From Megaustenia siamemsis (taxonomy: Eukaryota; Mollusca; Gastropoda; Stylommatophora; Ariophantidae): a stretch of DNA of 64,000 nt. The stretch spans positions 101,576,564 through 101,640,563 of the forward strand of contig JAVIAB010000092.1 of NCBI GenBank assembly GCA_032433765.1, given 5' to 3'. Of the stretch, positions 1 to 9,300 are shown one piece after another; the first letter of the stretch is position 1, and the number at the start of each line of letters is the position of its first letter. A program made the translations under genes and the position numbers. Under the pieces are notes generated by a model. It did not search any database and was not told the DNA's origin. It worked only from the letters and a program-made list of their open reading frames with translations.

Positions 1-1010
1 TATCTTCTTGACTTCCCAACCATGGATGACAAGATCATGATCTGGAAGACACGAGCATACCTGAAGATAAGTGCAGATAAAGAACATCCATTGCATCATG
101 AGCTCAAAACAGGGAAGGGTGTCAGGCTAAAAACAGACAAATCATGGGTGGGACGAGCAGAAGATGTCATCAAACAGATCTGTGGGCTTACCAATATCAA
201 CGCTGGCGTGGAGTGGATAGCGGTCATTCAGGGGGACATTCTCCTCGTGTATTGTTACACTTAACAGGAAATGTAGGGAATAGAACTCAGTCGTGGTCAA
301 TACGGTGGTCAACGGTCTCATCTTGGATAACATCGATGAGAAAGATGCAGTCATCTATACAGACAGATCTGTAATACGACACCAAAGGAGTGCATGGGCA
401 TTTACAGCACGCTCGGTAGGCAGAATAGCCAATGAGGATAGTGGTGCATACGTTATGGCCACTAGTAGCATGACGATGGAGGTGATGGCAGTGACCAAGG
501 CATTCATCTGGTTAGAGTCACAAGACTACACCCACGCATGTATACTGAGTGATTCGATGAGCATAATAAGGAAAGTGGAGGCGGCTTTGTACGTATGCAA
601 TGGGTAGAGTCATTGCAGAAGTCAAAAATACGTAAGGTCACCTTAGTCTACGTATCAGGACTTGCGGGAGTACGGGGAAATGATAGAGCGGACAGGGAGG
701 CTAGTTGCGCTATTGTTGAGGACGGTCAACAAATGGATCGGGCGGACATTATCATTGCCCTCTGGGAAGTGGCAAGAGCACAGGACTTCCACAACCATGA
801 GTCCACGTCTCTCTTGAAAGATATGGGAGTTAAGGTGGGCACAGCCAGAAACAAGAAAATTAGTGGACGTGTAAGAAGACTAATCAACCAACACAGAACT
901 GGAGTGGTCAGTCGCTGGACACTGCGAAAATTGCTGTGGAGGGGATCTGAGCACCTATGGACATGTTCGGAGTGCAATGATGATGACCAGCAAATAACTC
1001 AATAATTCAA
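1..1010 (+). pseudogene. LINE fragment: RT C-terminal segment plus RNase H domain (copy 1)
   Basis: Two or three frames together encode the end of a non-LTR retrotransposon polyprotein. Positions 22-264 resemble the region between RT and RNase H. Positions 293-607 hold an RNase H core with the acidic residues in order: Asp of YTDRS, Glu of TMEVMAV and Asp of LSDSMS. Positions 595-1005 continue with GNDRAD and a C-terminal tail ending in a CSEC-type Cys motif. The join between the last two frames needs a shift near 595-605, and the same shift is present in copy 2, so the element was already dead before the block was duplicated. The LINE is 5' truncated by the window edge. RNase H-bearing LINEs of the I/jockey superfamily are the closest fit from memory; the clade is not proven. 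Confidence 0.8.
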
Positions 1011-1190
1011 TAACTCAATAACTCAAGACTAGCTGAACTATTAAGTTATTAAGTTATTTGTGGATCATCATAATCACACTCCGAACATGCCCATAGGTGC
1101 CCATATCCCCTCCTCTGCATGTTCCGCAGTGTCCAGCGACTGACGGCTCCAGTTCTGTGTTGGTTGGTAAGTCTTCTTATACGTCCACTA
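861..1190. repeat. Inverted repeat (fold-back) of the LINE 3' end, copy 1
   Basis: The coding 3' end at 861-1010 is followed, after a short AT-rich loop of ataactca-type tail sequence, by a ~150-bp reverse-complement copy ending at 1190. The first arm begins tagtggacgtgtaagaagac and the second ends gtcttcttatacgtccacta. The two LINE 3' ends are therefore tail to tail with their short tandem tails between them. The arms have diverged by a number of substitutions, so this is an old arrangement, and it is present again at 3786-4108. Confidence 0.85.
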
Positions 1191-2830
1191 AGTTTAACTT
1201 GTACGTATATCCTAACAAGTCTACCAGCACTAGTACGTAGGTTCTAACAAGTTTAACTGAACACGTACGTTGTTCTAACAAGTCTAACTGAATTAGTACG
1301 TAGGTTCTAACGAGTCTACCTGCACTAGTACGTAGGTTCTAACAAGTCTAACTGAATTAGTACGTAGGTTCTAACAAGTCTAACTGAATTAGTACGTAGG
1401 TTCTAACGAGTCTACCTGCACTAGTACGTAGGTTCTAACGAGTCTAACTGAATTAGTACTTAGGTTCTAACAAGTCTACCTGCACTAGTACGTAGGTTCT
1501 AACAAGTCGACCTGCACTAGTACGTAGGTTCTAACAAGTCTAACTGAACTAGTACGTAGGTTCTAACAAGTCTAACTGAACTAGTACGTAAGTTCTAACA
1601 AGTCTACCTGCACTAGTACGTAGGTTCTAACAAGTCTACCTGCACTAGTACGTAGGTTCTAACAAGTCTAACTGAACTAGTACGTATGTTCTAACAAGTA
1701 TAGCTGAACTAGTACGTAGCTTCTAACAAGTCTAACTGAACTAGTACGTAAGTTCTAACAAGTATAGCTGAATTAGTACGTAGGTTCTAACAACTCTAAC
1801 TGAACTAGTACGTAGGTTCTAATAAGTCTAACTGAACTAGTACGTATGTTTTAACAAGTATAGATGAACTATAAAAAAGGGTCTAACGAGTCTACCTGCA
1901 CTAGTACGTAGGTTCTAACATGTCTACCTGAACTAGTACGTACGTTCTAACAAGTCTAACTGAATTAGTACGTAGGTTCTAACAAGTCTACCTGCACTAG
2001 TACGTAGGTTCTAACAAGTCTACCTGCACTAGTACGTAGGTTCTAACAACTCTAACTGAACTAGTACGTAAGTTCTAACAAGTATAGCTGAATTAGTACG
2101 TAGGTTCTAACAAGTCTAACTGAACTAGTACGTAGGTTCTAACAAGTCTAACTGAACTAGTACGTAGGTTCTAACAAGTCTAACTGAACTAGTACGTAGG
2201 TTCTAACAAGTCTACCTGCACTAGTACGTAGGTTCTAACAAGTCTACCTGAACTAGTACGTAGGTTCTAACAAGTCTAACTGGACTAGTACATATGTTCT
2301 AACAAGTATTGATGAACTAGTACGTAGGTTCTAAAAAGTCTAACTGAACTAGTACGTAGATTCTAACAAGTCTAACTGAACTAGTACATAGGTTCTAACA
2401 AGTTTAACTGAACTAGTACGTAGGTTCTAACAAGTCTAACTGAACTAGTACGTAGGTCCTAAATGGTCTAGTTAAACTATACGATCATAACAAGTTTAGC
2501 CAAGCTAGTTCGCCCTGACACATCTAGTTAAACGAGTAGGTCCTAATACGTTTAGCTGTGCTATTAGCCTCAAAAATCAAGTTGAACTAGCTAACCCTGA
2601 CCCTTCTAGGTAAGCTTGTAGGTCCTAACACGTCTAGCCGAACTAATAACTAGGTCCTATCTCGTCTAGCTCAACTAGTAGTAGATCCTAACTCGTCTAG
2701 CTCAACTAGTAAGAAGGTTGTGACAAGTTTAACTGAACTAGTGCGTAGGTCATAACAAGTCTAACTGAAGTAGCATGTATGTTCTAACAATCCTAGCTTA
2801 TGCTAGTGTATGTTCTGGCAATTCTTACTA
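1191..2830. repeat. 32-bp minisatellite array, copy 1
   Basis: About fifty tandem copies of a 32-bp unit of the form gtacgtaggttctaacaag followed by tctaactgaacta. Two recurrent variants are ctaactgaact and ctacctgcact. The unit contains the short palindromes tacgta and actagt. From about 2460 onward the units are strongly diverged (cctaacacgtctag forms). No coding content. Confidence 0.9.
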
Positions 2831-2849
2831 TCAGTAAGACGCAAATGAC

Positions 2850-3940
2850 AATTTAAAGAAAATACAGAATGAAGCTATGCGCATTATCTTCAGGTGTAAT
2901 AGGGACACTCCCTGTGTAGCAATGATGTATCTTCTTGACTTCCCAACCATGGATGACAGGATCAAATCTGGAAGACACGAGCATACCTGAAGATAATGGC
3001 AGATAAAGAGCATCCATTGCATTATGAGCTCAAAACAGGGAAGGTGTCAGGCTAAAAACAGACAAATCATGGGTGGGACGAGCAGAAGATTTCATCAAAC
3101 AGATCTGTGGGCTTACCAATATCAACGCTGGCGTGGAGTGGATAGCGGTCATTCAGGGGGACATTCTCCTGGTGTATTGTTACACTTAACAGGAAATGTA
3201 GGGAATAGAACTCAGTCGTGGTCAATACGGTGGTCAACGGTCTCATCTTGGATAACATCGATGAGAAAGATGCAGTCATCTATACAGACAGATCTGTAAT
3301 ACGACACCAAAGGAGTGCATGGGCATCTACAGCACGCTCGGTAGGCCAGAATAGTCAATGAGGATAGTGGTGCATACGTTATGGCCACTAGTAGCATGAC
3401 GATGGAGGTGATGGCAGTGACCAAGGCATTCATCTGGTTAGAGTCACAAGACTACACTCACGCATGTATACTGAGTGATTCGATGAGCATAATAAGAAAA
3501 GTGGAGGCGGCTTTGTACGTATGCAATGGGTAGAGTCATTGCAGAAGTCAAAAATACGTAAGGTCACCTTAGTCTACGTATCAGGACTTGCGGGAGTACG
3601 GGGAAATGATAGAGCGGACAGGGAGGCTAGTTGCGCTATTGTTGAGGACGGTCAACAAATGGATCGGGTGGACATTATCATTGCCCTCTGGGAAGTGGCA
3701 AGAGCACAGGACTTCCACAACCATGAGTCCACGTCTCTCTTGAAAGATATTGGAGTTAAGATGGGCACAGCCAGAAAGAAGAAAATTAGTGGACGTGTAA
3801 GAAGACTAATTAACCAACACAGAACTGGAGTAGTCAGTCGCTGGACACTGCGAAAATTGCTGAGGAGGGGATCTGAGAACCTATGAACATGTTCGGAGTG
3901 CAATGATGATGACCAGCTAATAACTCAATAATTCAATAAC
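2850..3940 (+). pseudogene. LINE fragment: RT C-terminal segment plus RNase H domain (copy 2)
   Basis: A second copy of the block at 1-1010, offset by 2,927 bp and extending about 75 bp further upstream; that extra part reads like the end of the RT domain (QNEAMRIIF then MMYLLDFP). It shares the frameshift of copy 1 before the MQWVESLQ segment (3521). It also has its own extra base in the run at about 3345 (gtaggccagaatag), which breaks the RNase H core, and a stop that ends the last frame at 3886. The downstream tail of ataactca repeats is also shared. Clearly a pseudogene. Confidence 0.8.
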
Positions 3941-4108
3941 TCAATAACTCAAGCCTAGCTGAACTATTAAGTTATTTGTGGATCATCATAATCACACTCC
4001 GAACATGCCCATAGGTGCCCATATCCCCTCCTCTGCATGTTCCGCAGTGTCCAGCGACTGACGACTCCAGTTCTGTGTTGGTTGGTAAGTCTTCTTATAC
4101 GTCCACTA
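3786..4108. repeat. Inverted repeat (fold-back) of the LINE 3' end, copy 2
   Basis: Same tail-to-tail arrangement as 861-1190. The left arm starts tagtggacgtgtaagaag, the right arm ends cttcttatacgtccacta, and the loop is slightly shorter because one attaagtt repeat is missing. Confidence 0.85.
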
Positions 4109-4764
4109 AGTTTAACTTGTACGTATATCCTAACACGTCTACCTGCACTAGTACGTAGGTTCTAACAAGTATAGCTGAATTAGTACGTAGTTTCTAACAA
4201 GTATAGCTGAACTAGTACGTAGGTTCTAACAAGTCTAACTTAATTAGTACGTAGGTTCTAACAAGTCTAACTGAATTAGTACGTAGGATCTAACAAGTCT
4301 ACCTGAACTAGTACGTAGGTTCTAACAAGTCTACCTGCACTAGTACGTAGGTTCTAACAAGTCTACCTGAACTAGTACGTAGGTTCTAACAAATCTAACT
4401 GAATTAGTGCGTAGGCTCTAACAAGTCTACCTGAACTAGTGCGTAGGTTCTAATAAGTTTACCTAACAAGTATAGCTGAATTAGTACGTAGGTTCTAACA
4501 AGTCTAACTGAACTAGTACGTAGGTTCTAACAAGTCTAACTGAACTAGTACGTAGGTTCTAACAAGTTTAACTGAACTAGTACGTAGGTTCTAACAAGTC
4601 TAACTGAACTAGTACGTAGGTCCTAAATGGTCTAGCTAAGCTAGACGATCATAACAAGTTTAACCAAGCTAGTGCGCCCTGACACATCTAGTTAAACGAG
4701 TAGGTCCTAATACGTCTAGCTGTGCTATTAGCCTCATACATCAAGTTGAACTAGCTGACCCTGA
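4109..4764. repeat. 32-bp minisatellite array, copy 2 (interrupted)
   Basis: About twenty units of the same 32-bp repeat as 1191-2830, ending in the same diverged units (cctaaatggtctag, then tagcctcatacatcaagttg). The array continues after the composite insertion at 12101-12260. At the corresponding point in copy 1 (2601-2613) the sequence runs through uninterrupted. Confidence 0.88.
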
Positions 4765-4858
4765 CCCTTCTAGGTAATGAATAATAGAACAAATTTATTA
4801 TTTGACCCTTCTAGGTAATGAATAATAGAACAAATTTATTATTTGACCCTTCTAGGTA
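4765..4858. repeat. 41-bp tandem repeat containing target site and element left end
   Basis: A 41-bp unit made of tgaataatagaacaaattta, then ttatttga, then cccttctaggtaa is repeated twice after a first cccttctaggtaa (4765-4777). The first part is the left terminus of the inserted element; the 13-bp part is the duplicated target. The repeat probably arose by slippage or recombination at the left junction before the LINE entered. Confidence 0.75.
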
Positions 4859-6310
4859 ATGAAAACAGAGAAGACGCCTCATAAATGGAAAAAAGGAATC
4901 ATTGTTAAGATCCCAAAAAAGGGCAATCTTAGAGATTGTAACAATTGGAGAGGCGTGACACTTTTGTCAGTTGCCTCAAAATTATTCTGTAAAATCATCC
5001 TAAATAGAATAAAGGATTCAATAGATACAGTAATGCGTGAAGAACGGGCTGGGTTTAGAAAAGGGAGAAGCTGTCTTGACCACATTTTCACTCTACGACT
5101 TATATTGGAGGAACACATTGAAAAGCAAAAACCTTTTGTACTTAACTTCATCGACTTCAAAAAAGCATTTGATAGTATTCATAGAGATTCTTTGTGGAAA
5201 ATTCTGAAGCAATATGGCTTACCATCAAAAATCATAAATATTATCAAAGACATGTATGATGGTTACACATGTGCAGTTCGAACAGAGGAAGGACTGAGCG
5301 AATGTTTCCCAATAGAAACTGGGGTTAAACAAGGATGTATTTTATCGCCCTTGTTATTTGGAATTGTTATGGACTTCATAATGAAGAAATGCGGCACTGG
5401 TAATAAAGGCATCGAATGGATACAAGGAGACCATTTGGAGGACCTGGACTTTGCTGATGACATAGTTCTCATCAGCAATCAGATAAAAACGATGCAGGAA
5501 AACACAAATGAACTATCATCAATAGCCAGCAAAATTGGGCTTGAGGTCAATCATGAAAAGACTAAAGTCATGAAAAGTTTAATTCCAACAAGTGACAAAA
5601 TATACATGGAAAACAAACCAGTAGAAGAGATTGATCACTTCATCTATCTTGGAAGTCACATTGATCGAGAAGGGGATACGAGCAAAGAAATTAGAATCAG
5701 ACTGGCTAAAGCAGCAATGTCTTTCAGAAGCCTTGAAAAGTTGTGGAAATCAAAACTCATTAGCACAAACACAAAACTTAGGCTATTCAAATCAAATGTA
5801 CTATCAACCCTTACGTATGCGTGTGAAAGCTGGAAAACAACAAGAGATATAGAAACAAAGTTGAACGCATTCGAAAATAAATGTCTAAGGAAAATACTTG
5901 GTATAGAATGGAACGAATTCAAAACAAACGAGGAAATTAGAGAAATCGCCAATCAAACACTAATATCTTCAGTAATAAAGAAAAGACGATGGTCATACGT
6001 TGGACATGTGATGAGAAGAGATAATAATCGAATAGCAAAGCAAGCCCTCATATGGGAAACAACAGGTAAAAGAAAAAGAGGAAGACCCAGGGAGACACTG
6101 AGAAGAACATTGATGAGAGAGGCAAGAGCAGCAGGAATCGGCTCCCTCAATGAGATAGAACTGCTTGCACATAACAGAGACAGATGGCGAGATTTGATAA
6201 AATATCTTTAAAAGAAAACTGCTAGAACAAAAATTCATATAGGAGAAGGTGTATCTTGGTCTACGCCCTATGGGCCGGTTACGGCTCGAAAGGTCAATAG
6301 AATAGAATAG
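4859..6310 (+). mobile_element. 5'-truncated non-LTR retrotransposon (RTE-like) with intact RT ORF
   Basis: ORF 4859-6211 encodes 450 residues of an endonuclease-reverse-transcriptase type polyprotein lacking its endonuclease. RT motifs are intact: motif A FIDFKKAFD (Asp 99), GVKQGC at about 155-160 and catalytic FADD at 198-201. A C-terminal domain follows with YACESW and GHVMRR. The 3' UTR (6212-6310) contains gccctatgggccggttacgg and a short tail of aatag repeats. The ATG overlaps the target duplication (gtaatga at both ends), so it is fortuitous; the true N-terminus was lost at 5' truncation. With no stop or frameshift it appears to be one of the youngest insertions here. Diverged relatives lie at 47288-47690 (+) and 52035-52530 (-). 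Confidence 0.85.
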
Positions 6311-6380
6311 GTAATGAATAATAGAACAAATTTATTATTTGATTATTTATTATTTATTATTATTAAATCTATTATTATTA
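6300..6380. repeat. Target duplication and AT-rich left end of the satellite element
   Basis: After the LINE tail, gtaatgaataatagaacaaa recurs, followed by a ttatta-rich stretch that runs into the first 438-bp unit. It is the displaced left terminus of the element interrupted by the LINE. Confidence 0.7.
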
Positions 6381-9300
6381 TTTGTTCTATTAATCCCTAT
6401 TATCGCCTCGGAAGTTCCCCATATAATAATATTTATGTATTATTATTTGTTACCAGTATATAACCACTGGAAACTACTATCCGTGCTGTTTCGTCCTATA
6501 AATGTTTGTCTACAACACAAGTATTCAGCCCTACTGGGAGATACTTGCATTAATAGAAAAGTACAAATATACAATTTATTTCCGGTCTGAGATCGTTACC
6601 CTATGCTATAGTCATTGAGAGCGCCTTTCGTGGAAGACACTACTACAATAGCCAATTTTTTAGTTGGCTGAGTGGCAGTGTGCCAAGCGTTCGGCCTCTC
6701 GTGGCAAGGCGCGGTGCCAGGGAGTACGGGTTCGATCCCACTTCGGACCATATATTGTTCTTCGTTTTTTTCTGTTGTTGTTTGTCTGTTAATTTTTCCG
6801 AGTGCTAACACATACTTATTTGTTCTATTATTCCCTATTATCGCCTCGGAAGTTCCCCATATAATAATATTTATGTATTATTATTTGTTACCAGTATATA
6901 ACCACTGGAAACTACTATCCGTGCTGTTTCGTCCTATAAATGTTTGTCTACAACACAAGTATTCAGCCCTACTGGGAGATACTTGCATTAATAGAAAAGT
7001 ACAAATATACAATTTATTTCCGGTCTGAGATCGTTACCCTATGCTATAGTCATTGAGAGCGCCTTTCGTGGAAGACACTACTACAATAGCCAATTTTTTA
7101 GTTGGCTGAGTGGCAGTGTGCCAAGCGTTCGGCCTCTCGTAGCAAGGCGCAGTGCCAGGGAGTACGGGTTCGATCCCACTTCGGACCATATATTGTTCTT
7201 CGTTTTTTTCTGTTGTTGTTTGTCTGTTAATTTTTCCGAGTGCTAACACATACTTATTTGTTCTATTATTCCCTATTATCGCCTCGGAAGTTCCCCATAT
7301 AATAATATTTATGTATTATTATTTGTTACCAGTATATAACCACTGGAAACTACTATCCGTGCTGTTTCGTCCTATAAATGTTTGTCTACAACACAAGTAT
7401 TCAGCCCTACTGGGAGATACTTGCATTAATAGAAAAGTACAAATATACAATTTATTTCCGGTCTGAGATCGTTACCCTATGCTATAGTCATTGAGAGCGC
7501 CTTTCGTGGAAGACACTACTACAATAGCCAATTTTTTAGTTGGCTGAGTGGCAGTGTGCCAAGCGTTCGGCCTCTCGTGGCAAGGCGCGGTGCCAGGGAG
7601 TACGGGTTCGATCCCACTTCGGACCATATATTGTTCTTCGTTTTTTTCTGTTGTTGTTTGTCTGTTAATTTTTCCGAGTGCTAACACATACTTATTTGTT
7701 CTATTATTCCCTATTATCGCCTCGGAAGTTCCCCATATAATAATATTTATGTATTATTATTTGTTACCAGTATATAACCACTGGAAACTACTATCCGTGC
7801 TGTTTCGTCCTATAAATGTTTGTCTACAACACAAGTATTCAGCCCTACTGGGAGATACTTGCATTAATAGAAAAGTACAAATATACAATTTATTTCCGGT
7901 CTGAGATCGTTACCCTATGCTATAGTCATTGAGAGCGCCTTTCGTGGAAGACACTACTACAATAGCCAATTTTTTAGTTGGCTGAGTGGCAGTGTGCCAA
8001 GCGTTCGGCCTCTCGTGGCAAGGCGCGGTGCCAGGGAGTACGGGTTCGATCCCACTTCGGACCATATATTGTTCTTCGTTTTTTTCTGTTGTTGTTTGTC
8101 TGTTAATTTTTCCGAGTGCTAACACATACTTATTTGTTCTATTATTCCCTATTATCGCCTCGGAAGTTCCCCATATAATAATATTTATGTATTATTATTT
8201 GTTACCAGTATATAACCACTGGAAACTACTATCCGTGCTGTTTCGTCCTATAAATGTTTGTCTACAACACAAGTATTCAGCCCTACTGGGAGATACTTGC
8301 ATTAATAGAAAAGTACAAATATACAATTTATTTCCGGTCTGAGATCGTTACCCTATGCTATAGTCATTGAGAGCGCCTTTCGTGGAAGACACTACTACAA
8401 TAGCCAATTTTTTAGTTGGCTGAGTGGCAGTGTGCCAAGCGTTCGGCCTCTCGTGGCAAGGCGCGGTGCCAGGGAGTACGGGTTCGATCCCACTTCGGAC
8501 CATATATTGTTCTTCGTTTTTTTCTGTTGTTGTTTGTCTGTTAATTTTTCCGAGTGCTAACACATACTTATTTGTTCTATTATTCCCTATTATCGCCTCG
8601 GAAGTTCCCCATATAATAATATTTATGTATTATTATTTGTTACCAGTATATAACCACTGGAAACTACTATCCGTGCTGTTTCGTCCTATAAATGTTTGTC
8701 TACAACACAAGTATTCAGCCCTACTGGGAGATACTTGCATTAATAGAAAAGTACAAATATACAATTTATTTCCGGTCTGAGATCGTTACCCTATGCTATA
8801 GTCATTGAGAGCGCCTTTCGTGGAAGACACTACTACAATAGCCAATTTTTTAGTTGGCTGAGTGGCAGTGTGCCAAGCGTTCGGCCTCTCGTGGCAAGGC
8901 GCGGTGCCAGGGAGTACGGGTTTGATCCCACTTCGGACCATATATTGTTCTTCGTTTTTTCCTGTTGTTGTTTGTCTGTTAATTTTTCCGAGTGCTAACA
9001 CATACTTATTTGTTCTATTATTCCCTATTATCGCCTCGGAAGTTCCCCATATAATAATATTTATGTATTATTATTTGTTACCAGTATATAACCACTGGAA
9101 ACTACTATCCGTGCTGTTTCGTCCTATAAATGTTTGTCTACAACACAAGTATTCAGCCCTACTGGGAGATACTTGCATTAATAGAAAAGTACAAATATAC
9201 AATTTATTTCCGGTCTGAGATCGTTACCCTATGCTATAGTCATTGAGAGCGCCTTTCGTGGAAGACACTACTACAATAGCCAATTTTTTAGTTGGCTGAG

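Noticed and set aside
1191..2830. CRISPR-like array
   Set aside because: The 32-bp units are contiguous with no unique spacers; no cas genes; the setting is eukaryotic.
4859..6211. Complete autonomous LINE
   Set aside because: The endonuclease domain is missing and the start codon overlaps the target duplication, so it is a 5'-truncated copy.
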